Source of the DNA: an uncultured Oscillospiraceae bacterium
GTDB lineage: Bacteria > Bacillota > Clostridia > Oscillospirales > Ruminococcaceae
DNA: 42,236 nucleotides
Assembly: GCA_934465295.1 (NCBI GenBank)
Contig: CAKSKU010000020.1
Coordinates: 1 to 42,236, forward strand
Direction: 5' to 3'
The notes under the pieces are model-generated. The model did no database searches. It was not told the DNA's origin and saw nothing but the letters and a program-made list of their open reading frames with translations. Numbering within the stretch: the stretch's first letter is position 1; each line of letters begins with the position of its first letter. Below are positions 23,284 to 31,585 of the stretch, piece after piece. The position numbers were made by a program, and so were the translations under genes.

Positions 23284-24676
23284 TTTTCTTACCTCCGTAA
23301 AGAACAGGATTTCTCAGAGCTTTGAACTTTGAGAGGGAAGAAATCATGAGTCTTGAACAGAATACGCCGAAGAACAGGTTGAGGATAACACCCGAAACGA
23401 GCGTAAAGCCGAACGAGTAGATCGTACCTGCTGTTGACGGACCGAACATAAAGAATGCGAAGTGGAGTATCTTTGCGAACACGCTGTCCGGAGTGCCGAA
23501 TGCACCCATAAGGATGATAGCAACGAGAACCATTGTAACGTTGCCGTCGAGGATAGCGGTGAATGCAGTCTTGAAGCCCGATTCGATAGCGCCGTCAAGC
23601 GTTTTTCCCTTGTCAAGCTCTTCTTTGATACGTTCGGAAGTGATAACGTTCGCATCAACGCCCATTCCGACTGCAAGGATGATACCTGCGATACCCGGGA
23701 TAGTGAGGATAGAGCCGTTCAAAAATCCAAAGTAGCCCGAAACGAATGCGAGTGTGCCTGCTACCTGACCAACAAGTGCAATAACAGCAACAGCACCGGG
23801 AAGTCTGTATATTGCAGTGATATAAACTGCGATAAATGCGAATGCGATGATACCTGCAACTACCATTGCATGGAGTGCGCCCGAACCAAGGCTCGGAGAG
23901 ATAGTTGAGAAGCTTGCTGTGATAAGCTTGAACGGAAGTGCGCCCGAATTGATCTTGTCTGCGAGTGCCTTTGAGCTTTCTGCGTCAAAGTTTCCGCTGA
24001 TCTGAGCCTTGCCGTCTGTGATAACAGCGCTTACCGTAGGGTAGGAGATACAGGTCTCGTCCATCCAGATGGAGATAACGCCGTTTTCTTTATAAAGTCT
24101 TGCCGTAGCATCGGCAAACTTTTCCTTGCCCGAATCCGTAAGCGTAAGGCTTACAACGTACTGGTTGTCCTGGCTGTTGTATGCTCTGTAAGCTTCCTGG
24201 ATATCCGATCCTACGAGGATAACATTTTCTGCAGTGATGCCCGAAGGTGCGCCAAGCTCATCGACTTCGTGACCCTCACGGAATGTAAGCTCAGCCGTTT
24301 CGCCGAGTTCCTTTACAGCAGCCTCGGGGTCGAAGTCGGTTTCGCCGTCTTTCCACGGGAATCTTACGATTATACGGCTGTTATCATAGTCGATATAGCA
24401 TTCATAGTCGGTGATACCGAGGTTTACCATTCTCTGTACGATAACTTCCTTTGCTGCGTCCATATTCGCATCGGTGGCTTCAACGTCCTCCGGCGGGGTA
24501 AATGTAACATCGACGCCGCCCTTGATATCGATACCGAAACGGATATTATCCAATCCCTTGATGTGGACTGTTTTCATATCTCCGTAATATGTGCTGAATC
24601 CGAAGAAAACGGAAAGAGTGAAAAGCACTATCAGCAGTAATACAACGAAGAAGACAGGTTTTTTGACCTTTCTCAC
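23276..24676 (-). CDS. secD: Protein translocase subunit SecD
   Basis: This 466-residue partner of SecF has one N-terminal helix, a large extracytoplasmic region (starting at RFGIDIKGGVDVTF) and five C-terminal helices including GIAGIILAVGMGVDANVITSERIKEE, whose GMGVDANV segment carries the conserved Asp for ion transport. The start is a GTG at 24676 with AGGAGG 7 bp upstream, a stronger choice than any later ATG. The 5' leader contains a 7-bp hairpin (24694-24716) close to the transcript start. Confidence 0.95.
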   Translation of the reverse strand: MRKVKKPVFFVVLLLIVLFTLSVFFGFSTYYGDMKTVHIKGLDNIRFGIDIKGGVDVTFTPPEDVEATDANMDAAKEVIVQRMVNLGITDYECYIDYDNSRIIVRFPWKDGETDFDPEAAVKELGETAELTFREGHEVDELGAPSGITAENVILVGSDIQEAYRAYNSQDNQYVVSLTLTDSGKEKFADATARLYKENGVISIWMDETCISYPTVSAVITDGKAQISGNFDAESSKALADKINSGALPFKLITASFSTISPSLGSGALHAMVVAGIIAFAFIAVYITAIYRLPGAVAVIALVGQVAGTLAFVSGYFGFLNGSILTIPGIAGIILAVGMGVDANVITSERIKEELDKGKTLDGAIESGFKTAFTAILDGNVTMVLVAIILMGAFGTPDSVFAKILHFAFFMFGPSTAGTIYSFGFTLVSGVILNLFFGVFCSRLMISSLSKFKALRNPVLYGGKKNA

Positions 24677-24693
24677 GTTTTAACCTCCTACAT

Positions 24694-24716
24694 TGTCGGA
24701 TAAAAATACTCCGACA
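24694..24716 (-). promoter_or_regulatory. secD leader hairpin
   Basis: TGTCGGA (24694-24700) and TCCGACA (24710-24716) form a 7-bp stem a few bases from the predicted transcript start and just upstream of the ribosome site. It may stabilise the mRNA 5' end. Confidence 0.45.
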
Positions 24717-24730
24717 CAAATTATCGTTTA

Positions 24731-24759
24731 ATTATAACATTTTTTATACAAAATGTCAA
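24731..24759 (-). promoter_or_regulatory. Promoter of secDF
   Basis: On the minus strand TTGACA (24759-24754) and TATAAT (24736-24731) form a perfect pair with a 17-bp spacer. Confidence 0.9.
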
Positions 24760-24785
24760 TGGCAAATCGCACAATTTCACAAAAA

Positions 24786-24812
24786 ATAAGCTGCCGTAGC
24801 TCGGCAGCTTAT
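24786..24812 (-). terminator. Terminator of the liv/cmk-like operon
   Basis: ATAAGCTGCCG and CGGCAGCTTAT (24786-24796 and 24802-24812) form a strong stem, followed on the minus strand by T6. Confidence 0.88.
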
Positions 24813-24816
24813 CGAT

Positions 24817-25434
24817 TTACTTGAACATTACGTTGATATAGTCGAGGATAAGCTCTGCGCTCTTTTCAAGTCCGTGTTCGCTGGTGTTTATGCAGAGGTC
24901 GTAGTTGCGTGCATTATCCCATTCAAATCCCGTGTGAGACTTGTAGTAAGCACTCCGCTCACGGTTGATCTTTTCGATCTGCTTTTCGGCTTCCTTACGG
25001 TCATAGCCGAGTATCTCCATAGTGTTCTTTATGCAGTTTTCCTTGTCTGCCCAGATAAAGAGACGGAGGGTGTTTTCTCTGCCTGAAAGCACGAAGTCAG
25101 CGCACCTGCCAATTATTATGCAGGGCGAATTTTTCTCGGCAAGCTCCTTTATCACCGTTGCCTGATAGTTGAAAAGATTTTCCTCGGAGGTGAATTCGGG
25201 GCTTTTCGGAGAAGTGATGTCTCCGCTGTAAACCTTAGGCTTTTTGAAAAGGCTGCTCTTTGCTCGCTCATCGGCAAGTCCGAAAAGATTTTCGTTGATG
25301 CCGCTCTTTTCCGAAGCAAGCTTGATAAGGTCTTTGTCGTAATAGGGGATACCGAGCTTTTCACTCAGCATTGTGCCGATCTTATGACCGCCGCTGCCGA
25401 ATTCTCTTGAAATAGTTATGACAAGATTGTTCAT
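24817..25434 (-). CDS. Cytidylate kinase-like family protein
   Basis: This 205-residue P-loop protein starts with NLVITISREFGSGGHKIG, the SREFGSGG nucleotide loop of the cytidylate-kinase-like family common in Firmicutes. It has PYYDKDLIKLAS, CIIIGRCADFVL and a LID-like RKEAEKQIEKINRERSAYY. It is not the housekeeping Cmk, which is longer in its NMP-binding insert, and its substrate is unknown. The ATG at 25434 has GGGAGGAT 8 bp upstream. It begins 13 bp after livF and ends at the operon terminator, so it is the distal gene of the liv operon. Confidence 0.82.
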   Translation of the reverse strand: MNNLVITISREFGSGGHKIGTMLSEKLGIPYYDKDLIKLASEKSGINENLFGLADERAKSSLFKKPKVYSGDITSPKSPEFTSEENLFNYQATVIKELAEKNSPCIIIGRCADFVLSGRENTLRLFIWADKENCIKNTMEILGYDRKEAEKQIEKINRERSAYYKSHTGFEWDNARNYDLCINTSEHGLEKSAELILDYINVMFK

Positions 25435-25447
25435 TTCATATCCTCCC

Positions 25448-26158
25448 TTATTCGCCGAGATAAGCTTTTTTAACGGAATCATCGTTTATAAGATCCTTAG
25501 CATCACCCGAAAGCGTGATGTTTCCCGTTTCGAGAACATAAGCACGGTTTGCAATGGAAAGAGCCTTTTTAGCGTTCTGCTCAACGAGAAGAACCGTCGT
25601 TCCTGCGCTGTTTACCGACTGAATGATATCAAAAATTTCCGAAACATAGAGTGGAGAAAGACCCATTGAAGGTTCGTCCATGAGAATGATGGACGGGTGG
25701 GACATGAGCGCTCTGCCCATTGCGAGCATCTGCTGTTCACCGCCCGAAAGAGTACCTGCGATCTGTGTGCGGCGTTCTTCAAGACGCGGAAAACGCTTGA
25801 AAACGGTGGAAAGCGTGTCCTCGATCTCAGCCTTGTCTGTTCGTGTATAAGCACCGAGCATAAGGTTCTCAAAAACGGTAAGCTCCTGAAAAATACGTCT
25901 GCCCTCAGGAACGTGTGCCATTCCGAGGCTGACTATCTTGTGCGCAGGCGTTTTGGTGAGGTTTACGCCGTTAAATGTGACGCTTCCCGAATGAGCGGGA
26001 ACAAGACCTGTTATCGTGTGAAGAATGGTGGTCTTTCCTGCTCCGTTCGCACCGATGAGAGCGATGATCTCGCCCTGCTCAACATCGAAGGAAACACCTT
26101 TTATTGCGTGGATTGCGCCGTAATAGACCTCTAAGTTTTCAACGTGAAGCATTGACAT
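25448..26158 (-). CDS. livF: Branched-chain amino acid ABC transporter, ATPase LivF
   Basis: This 236-residue ATPase powers uptake of Leu/Ile/Val-type substrates. It has Walker A GANGAGKTT, signature LSGGEQQ, Walker B IILMDEPSMGL and a switch His-free VEQNAKK segment typical of LivF. AGGAGG lies 7 bp upstream of the ATG, 13 bp after livG. It pairs with LivG on the inner membrane face. Confidence 0.94.
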   Translation of the reverse strand: MSMLHVENLEVYYGAIHAIKGVSFDVEQGEIIALIGANGAGKTTILHTITGLVPAHSGSVTFNGVNLTKTPAHKIVSLGMAHVPEGRRIFQELTVFENLMLGAYTRTDKAEIEDTLSTVFKRFPRLEERRTQIAGTLSGGEQQMLAMGRALMSHPSIILMDEPSMGLSPLYVSEIFDIIQSVNSAGTTVLLVEQNAKKALSIANRAYVLETGNITLSGDAKDLINDDSVKKAYLGE

Positions 26159-26171
26159 AGGGTTTTCCTCC

Positions 26172-26942
26172 TTATTCTCCTAAATATGCGGTGATGACCT
26201 TCGGGTCGTTGAGAACATTGGTAGTAATGCCCTGAGCAAGCTCCTGACCGAAGTTGAGAACGGTAACTTCCTCACATATTCCCGAAACGAGTTTCATATC
26301 ATGCTCGATAAGAAGGACAGTCATATCAAATTTTTTGATTATAAAGCGGATATTATCCATAAGCTCCGCTGTTTCGTTAGGGTTCATACCTGCGGCAGGT
26401 TCGTCGAGGAGCAGAAGCTTAGGATTTGTTGCAAGCGCACGGGCAATTTCAAGCTTTCTCTGCTTGCCGTAAGGAAGATTGGAGGAAAGCGTGTCCTTTT
26501 CGTCGTCAAGTTCAAAGACTTTGAGCAGTTCAAGAGCCTTTTCGTCCATCTCCTTTTCTTCCCTGAAATAACGGGGAAGACGGAGAACACCCTCAATTGC
26601 GGTGTATTTTTTCTGATTGTGAAGTCCGACCTTAACATTGTCAAGAACTGACATATCCTTGAAAAGACGGATATTCTGGAAAGTACGGGCAATGCCGTGA
26701 CGGTTGATCTGTGCAGGGGACTTGCCCGTGATGTTTTCGCCGTCAAGGTAGATCGTGCCCGCTGTCGGCTTGTACACGCCTGTGAGCATATTGAACACGG
26801 TCGTTTTTCCTGCGCCGTTAGGACCGATAAGACCGTAAAGCTGATTCTTTTTTATCGTAAGATTAAGGTTGTCAACAGCTTTAAGACCGCCGAACTGGAT
26901 CGCAAGATTTTTGATTTCGAGCATTGGTGCTGCTTCACTCAT
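26172..26942 (-). CDS. livG: Branched-chain amino acid ABC transporter, ATPase LivG
   Basis: This 256-residue ATPase has Walker A GPNGAGKTT, the LivG-typical insertion ARTFQNIRLFKDMSVLDNV, signature LPYGKQRKLEIARAL, Walker B LLLLDEPAAGMNP and IEHDMKLV. Its ATG overlaps the livM stop (ATGA), so the two are translationally coupled. It works with LivF, LivH and LivM. Confidence 0.94.
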   Translation of the reverse strand: MSEAAPMLEIKNLAIQFGGLKAVDNLNLTIKKNQLYGLIGPNGAGKTTVFNMLTGVYKPTAGTIYLDGENITGKSPAQINRHGIARTFQNIRLFKDMSVLDNVKVGLHNQKKYTAIEGVLRLPRYFREEKEMDEKALELLKVFELDDEKDTLSSNLPYGKQRKLEIARALATNPKLLLLDEPAAGMNPNETAELMDNIRFIIKKFDMTVLLIEHDMKLVSGICEEVTVLNFGQELAQGITTNVLNDPKVITAYLGE

Positions 26943-28012
26943 TTCGATTCACCTCCGACAGCCTTTACTTTATTTTTAGATCTTAACTTTTCAAAAACGG
27001 GGAGAGCCTTGATTTTTTCAAAGAGATCTTTGAAATAAGGAGCGTTCTTGAAGATCATCATTGCGATAAGAACGATAGCGTAGATGAGCATACGGTAATC
27101 TCCGACTTCACGGAATATTTCGGGAAGTGCATAGAGAACGATAGTTGCGATGATGGAACCTCTCATGCTGCCAAGTCCGCCGAGAACGACGAATACGAGA
27201 ATAAGTATTGAAAGATTATAGTCGAACTTTTTGGGAGCAAGAACTGCGAGCGAGTGTGAGTAGAGAACGCCTGCAACACCTGCGATAGCTGCGGAAACAA
27301 CGAAAGCAACAAGTCTGTACTTTGTAACGTTGATGCCGACAGACTGCGCAGCGATGTAGTTATCTCTGATAGCCATACAAGCACGGCCTGTTTTTGAATC
27401 AACGAGGTTCATTATAACGATAAGGCTTATCATAAGGACGATAACAACGATAACAAGCGTTGTATCCTGCGGAGCTTTGATGCCCTGCGCACCCTTGAAA
27501 ATATCAACGGCAGTTGCAGCGTCCGTTCCCGAAACCGGAGAAGCGAACGAAAAGTGAAGTCCGTTTACATCTTTTACAAGGTAAATGTTGTTGGAAATGC
27601 TCTTGATGATCTCGCCAAAGCCAAGCGTAACGATAGCGAGGTAGTCGCCTCTGAGTCGGAGAACAGGGATACCGATGAGAACGCCGAATATTGCAGCGGC
27701 AATTCCGCCGATGATGATAGCAAGCGTTATTCTGAGCCATGAAACGGTCACAACATCCTGAACAAGAATTGAAAATACGCCGCCGACATAAGCGCCGACA
27801 CACATAAAGCCTGCATGACCGAGTGAAAGCTCACCGAGAATACCGACTGTGAGGTTGAGTGAGATCGAAAGGATTATGTAGATTCCGATAGGAATGAGCA
27901 AGCCGCTCAATTTGCTGCCGAGAATACCTGCCGAGGAAAGGATCCCGCATACAATGAAAAGTACAAGTACCATTCCGCAGGTTATCAGGTTGTTTAATGT
28001 GGTTTTTTTCAT
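26939..28012 (-). CDS. livM: Branched-chain amino acid ABC transporter, permease LivM
   Basis: This 357-residue polytopic permease has the LivM family blocks SLNLTVGILGELSLGHAGFM and RLRGDYLAIVTLGFGEI, and a coupling region with GRACMAIRDNYIAAQSVGIN. I use the ATG at 28012 with AGGAGG 7 bp upstream, not an upstream in-frame codon at 28039. It ends in a basic cytoplasmic tail. It is 13 bp downstream of livH and overlaps livG by 4 bp. Confidence 0.93.
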   Translation of the reverse strand: MKKTTLNNLITCGMVLVLFIVCGILSSAGILGSKLSGLLIPIGIYIILSISLNLTVGILGELSLGHAGFMCVGAYVGGVFSILVQDVVTVSWLRITLAIIIGGIAAAIFGVLIGIPVLRLRGDYLAIVTLGFGEIIKSISNNIYLVKDVNGLHFSFASPVSGTDAATAVDIFKGAQGIKAPQDTTLVIVVIVLMISLIVIMNLVDSKTGRACMAIRDNYIAAQSVGINVTKYRLVAFVVSAAIAGVAGVLYSHSLAVLAPKKFDYNLSILILVFVVLGGLGSMRGSIIATIVLYALPEIFREVGDYRMLIYAIVLIAMMIFKNAPYFKDLFEKIKALPVFEKLRSKNKVKAVGGESK

Positions 28013-28025
28013 ATCCTGCGCCTCC

Positions 28026-28907
28026 TTATACCTTTTCATTTATCTTCTTGCCCATGATTCCCGTAGGCTTAACGATAAGAACAACGATAAGTACAAGGAA
28101 TACGATAGCGTCGGAAAGCTGCGAAGAAATATATGCCTTTGAAAGGTTCTCGATAACGCCGAGGAGAATTCCTCCGATCATAGCTCCCGGGATGCTTCCG
28201 ATACCGCCGAAAACGGCTGCAACGAATGCCTTGATGCCCGGCATAGAACCCGTGTAAGGGCTGATCTGAGGATACGATGAGCAGAGAAGCACGCTTGCAA
28301 CGCCTGCGAGTGCAGAACCGATGGCGAATGTAAGCGAAATAGTTGCATTTACATTGATGCCCATGAGCTGTGCAGCGCCCTTATCTTCCGAAACGGCGAG
28401 CATAGCCTTTCCTGCCTTTGTTTTATTGATGAAGAATGTAAGGCATATCATGATAATGACCGAAACAACGATGGAGATTATCGTTTCCATTGAGATGGTA
28501 ACACCGCCGACAGTAACGGGAGCAACGTTCTTTACAACAGAGGTGAAGCTCTGCGAAGCAGAGCCGAAAATGAGCAGAGCAACGTTCTGGAGCAAGTAGC
28601 TGACGCCGATAGCAGTGATAAGTACAGCGAGCGGAGGAGCACTTCTTAACGGCTTGTAAGCGACCTTTTCGATAACTATGCCAAGGACTGTGCAGACAAC
28701 GATGCCGATAATGACTGACAGCCATACAGGACACCATGCGGTGGACATTGCGGTAAAGATCGTAAATCCTCCGACCATAATGATATCACCGTGAGCAAAG
28801 TTGAGCATTTTTGCAATGCCGTAAACCATTGTATAACCCAGTGCGATAAGTGCGTAGATACTTCCAAGGCTTATTCCGTTTACAAGGTAAGAAATGAAAC
28901 TCATCAT
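28026..28907 (-). CDS. livH: Branched-chain amino acid ABC transporter, permease LivH
   Basis: This 293-residue membrane protein starts MMSFISYLVNGISLGSIYAL and contains MVYGIAKMLNFAHGDIIMVG, KAGKAMLAVSEDKGAAQLMGIN (the coupling loop) and KAFVAAVFGGIGSIPGAMIGG, all LivH marks. The ATG at 28907 is 11 bp from AAAGGAG; the next Met codon is adjacent. The gene is preceded by a nested hairpin in the 176-bp gap after the binding-protein gene, which may lower expression of the permeases relative to the binding protein. Confidence 0.93.
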   Translation of the reverse strand: MMSFISYLVNGISLGSIYALIALGYTMVYGIAKMLNFAHGDIIMVGGFTIFTAMSTAWCPVWLSVIIGIVVCTVLGIVIEKVAYKPLRSAPPLAVLITAIGVSYLLQNVALLIFGSASQSFTSVVKNVAPVTVGGVTISMETIISIVVSVIIMICLTFFINKTKAGKAMLAVSEDKGAAQLMGINVNATISLTFAIGSALAGVASVLLCSSYPQISPYTGSMPGIKAFVAAVFGGIGSIPGAMIGGILLGVIENLSKAYISSQLSDAIVFLVLIVVLIVKPTGIMGKKINEKV

Positions 28908-28937
28908 AAGAGCTTCAGCTCCTTTCTTTTTTATTTT

Positions 28938-28989
28938 CTGCTGCAAGTTAAAGCATTTTCGCTTTTGAAGATGCTTTAATTTACAGCAG
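28938..28989 (-). promoter_or_regulatory. Nested hairpin in the livJ-livH gap
   Basis: An outer stem CTGCTG/CAGCAG (28938-28943, 28984-28989) encloses a longer stem around AAAGCAT/ATGCTTT (28950-28957, 28971-28977). It lies just upstream of the livH ribosome site. Confidence 0.5.
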
Positions 28990-29025
28990 CTTATCCATTA
29001 TAGCATACTTTTCATAAAATTGCAA

Positions 29026-29058
29026 ATAAGGTCCGCACAAAATTTATACGGACCTTAT
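29026..29058 (-). terminator. Partial terminator after the binding-protein gene
   Basis: ATAAGGTCCG (29026-29035) pairs with CGGACCTTAT (29049-29058), followed on the minus strand by TTTGCAATTTT. It is probably an attenuating intercistronic terminator. Confidence 0.6.
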
Positions 29059-29083
29059 GATGCAATATTAATTAACTTCTTAA

Positions 29084-30322
29084 TTAAAGAGCAGCGTAAG
29101 AACCTGTCTTTGTGCCGTCTTCGTTTTCAGTGATAACGATCTCCATAGCCTTAGGATCCTTTGTAGGTTCGCCGTCAGCTGTCCATGTGATCGTACCTGT
29201 AACACCCTCAACTGTGATCTCTGTCATAGCAGTCTTAAGAGCATCGCAAAGGTCGGAAGCGGAAATGGAAGCATCTGTGATGCCTGCCTTTTCCATAGCA
29301 GCCTTTACAGTGTAAACAGCATCGTAGCCGTCAGCAGCGAACTGGATCGGAACTTCGTTGTTGTAAGCAGCCTTGTAAGCTGTTGTGAAAGCAACTGTCT
29401 TTTCGTCCTGAGCATCAGCAGCGAAAGGAGTAAGGAGCATTACGCCCTCAGCGATCGCAACGTCATCACCGAGCTGATCGATAAGTCCGTCAAGACCGTC
29501 GCAGCCGAAATACTTAACATTAAGACCTGCCTTAGAAGCCTGCTGGAGGATAAGAGCTGCTTCCTGATAGTAGATAGGGAGGAAGAGAAGCTCTGCACCG
29601 GATTCCTGAACCTTCTGGATCTGTACGGAGAAGTCAGTCTTGGAGTCGGAAGTGAATGCTTCTGCAGCAACTACATCGATGTTCTGATTAGCAGCTTCTG
29701 CAGCGAACTTTTCGTAAATACCTGTTGAGTAAACGTCGGAGCTGTCGTAAATTACAGCGACCTTGGAAGCAAGTCCGTTCTGAGCGATATACTGTGCGGA
29801 AGCAACACCCTGGTTAGGATCGTTGAAGCAGATACGGAATGCATTGTCGTTTGCAACGCAGTCAACAGCAGAACCGGAAGGTGTGAGCTGGAACATATTG
29901 TCCTTGACTGTTTCAGCAGCAACAGCGATACAAGGATTGGATGTAACTGTACCGATAAGGAGCTTCATGTCCTTGTCTTTAAGTGTGTTGTAAGCGTTTA
30001 CAGCCTTTTCTTCGTTGTGCTCATCGTCCTGGAAGTTGAGTTCGAGCTTGATGCCGTTTACGCCGCCTGCTGCGTTGATCTCATCGATAGCAAGCTGAAC
30101 GCCGTTCTTTACAGCGTTTCCGTAAACTGCAGCGCCGCCTGTTACAGGTCCGATACCGCCGATAACGAGTGTGCCTGTGAAGTCGCCGGAATCAGCAGTG
30201 CTTGCAGCGTCAGCTGTGCTGTTATCGGTTGTTGTTGTATCCTTGCTTGAACAGCCTGCAAGGAAGGGTACTGTCATGCAAGCAGCGAGGCTGAATGCAA
30301 GAATTTTCTTGGAAAATTTCAT
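29084..30322 (-). CDS. livJ: Branched-chain amino acid ABC transporter, substrate-binding lipoprotein
   Basis: This 412-residue lipoprotein captures amino acids at the cell surface for the LivHMGF complex. The signal is KFSKKILAFSLAACMTVPF with lipobox FLAGC, Cys24 being lipidated. A Ser/Thr/Asp linker follows, then a type I periplasmic-binding fold starting VIGGIGPVTGGAAVYGNAVK and including NAAGGVNGIKLEL. The true ligand could be other than Leu/Ile/Val. GGGAG lies 7 bp before the ATG at 30322; sequence up to 30346 has no start signal. It is first in the operon and has a 145-nt structured leader. Confidence 0.93.
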   Translation of the reverse strand: MKFSKKILAFSLAACMTVPFLAGCSSKDTTTTDNSTADAASTADSGDFTGTLVIGGIGPVTGGAAVYGNAVKNGVQLAIDEINAAGGVNGIKLELNFQDDEHNEEKAVNAYNTLKDKDMKLLIGTVTSNPCIAVAAETVKDNMFQLTPSGSAVDCVANDNAFRICFNDPNQGVASAQYIAQNGLASKVAVIYDSSDVYSTGIYEKFAAEAANQNIDVVAAEAFTSDSKTDFSVQIQKVQESGAELLFLPIYYQEAALILQQASKAGLNVKYFGCDGLDGLIDQLGDDVAIAEGVMLLTPFAADAQDEKTVAFTTAYKAAYNNEVPIQFAADGYDAVYTVKAAMEKAGITDASISASDLCDALKTAMTEITVEGVTGTITWTADGEPTKDPKAMEIVITENEDGTKTGSYAAL

Positions 30323-30366
30323 AATAAACTCCCTTTTCTCCGCCAAATTTTAAGTGTTTTTCAGCC

Positions 30367-30422
30367 GCTCGGCGGGTATGCGGCAAAGGTCGGGAACTAC
30401 TTAATTCAACTTTGCCCCGAGC
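30367..30422 (-). promoter_or_regulatory. Structured leader upstream of livJ
   Basis: GCTCGG (30367-30372) and CCGAGC (30417-30422) enclose GGCAAAG (30382-30388) and CTTTGCC (30410-30416). The 3' side is continuous and the 5' side carries a bulge. It is not a T-box. Confidence 0.5.
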
Positions 30423-30474
30423 CTATTTATACCAATATCTGCACTTTTATAGGATATTGATATTCACTATATAA

Positions 30475-30503
30475 ATGATACATTTTTAGACCGCAAAAGT
30501 CAA
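30475..30503 (-). promoter_or_regulatory. Promoter of the liv operon
   Basis: On the minus strand TTGACT (30503-30498) and TATCAT (30480-30475) are 17 bp apart. The gap 30504-30627 towards the GH113 gene shows nothing else clear. Confidence 0.75.
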
Positions 30504-30627
30504 GGTAAAAACAAGATGAAATTAACATATCATTTTGACGATATTTAGGCATTTTTAACATAAAAAGTGTGTTTTAATGCCAAAGAAAGCCAATTAATGA
30601 ATTATTATCGCACGAAACTTGCAGAAA

Positions 30628-31581
30628 TCAGTTGTTCGTGTACATCTTTCTGACGATATCCTCGGTTTTCTTTCCGTAAATTGAAAAACCGAGCTCCTTT
30701 TCCTTCGTAGGAAGGAATGTGTACCAGTCCCACCAGAAGAATCCGCAGAACCAGTCCTCGTTCCACATTGTTTTCATAGCGGATTCGTAGAAATTCGCCT
30801 GCTCGTCCTCATCGTAGGGAAGATCCGGGTGGGTGAAGTCCCACGGCATCGATGAACAGCCGCTTGCGCTTCGGCAGCCTATCTCCATAAATATTATTTT
30901 TTTGCCAAGCTCGGCGGAAAGTGCCGCAAGGTCTTTTTTATGGTATTCCCAAGCCCTGCACATATCTTCAAGCGAAGCACCTGCGCCGTTTGAAACAGGG
31001 TAATAAGCCGAAGTTCCGATGTAATCGACAGCATCGAACCACTTGATGTTGCGTTCCTTGCCATGATTTGCGTTGTAAACGAGTTTGCCGTGGTAGATCT
31101 TGCGGACCTCTGCAATGAGTGAACGCCAGTGTTCCTCCTTGCGCTCCGTTCCGAGCATTTCACAGCCTATGCAAAGCATCTCGCAGCCCGTATCTTCGGC
31201 GATCTCGGCATAGTGGCATATAAACGCCGTGTAGCAGGAGAACCATTCTCTCCAGTAGTCAACATCGCCCCAGTCAGCTTCGGGGAAGCCGATGTTCGCT
31301 CTCCAGGTTCCGTCAGCGCAGTTGAGCATAGGCTTAAGGCATATCTTCTGACCGAGAGCTTTTAGCTTGTTTATTGCAAAGGTCAGCTCCTTGTCTGTCG
31401 AGTGCTTTCGGTAGTCGAAGCCGAATTTTGTCGAGTAAAAATGATCCTGCTCGACAGTCATTGCAAGGCATACCCAGTTCGTGCCGAGTGATGCGAGCTT
31501 TTCCATCGATTCAATTGCACGAGGGTCGGTGAACATTCCCTTTCCTGCACCGTAACCGTAAGTAAATCCTTTTATTTCCAT
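30628..31581 (-). CDS. Glycoside hydrolase family 113 (beta-mannanase type)
   Basis: This is a 317-residue TIM-barrel enzyme without a signal peptide. It begins KGFTYGYGAGKGMFT and places the acid/base in CIGCEMLG (E141) and the nucleophile in IIFMEIGCRS (E233), close to E151 and E231 of the characterised GH113 mannanase of Alicyclobacillus. GH113 enzymes cut beta-1,4-mannan chains. A cytoplasmic site suggests action on imported mannooligosaccharides. It follows queH by 4 bp at the end of the feo operon, an odd partner set. AAAGGAAT precedes the ATG. Confidence 0.85.
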   Translation of the reverse strand: MEIKGFTYGYGAGKGMFTDPRAIESMEKLASLGTNWVCLAMTVEQDHFYSTKFGFDYRKHSTDKELTFAINKLKALGQKICLKPMLNCADGTWRANIGFPEADWGDVDYWREWFSCYTAFICHYAEIAEDTGCEMLCIGCEMLGTERKEEHWRSLIAEVRKIYHGKLVYNANHGKERNIKWFDAVDYIGTSAYYPVSNGAGASLEDMCRAWEYHKKDLAALSAELGKKIIFMEIGCRSASGCSSMPWDFTHPDLPYDEDEQANFYESAMKTMWNEDWFCGFFWWDWYTFLPTKEKELGFSIYGKKTEDIVRKMYTNN

Positions 31582-31585
31582 AATT

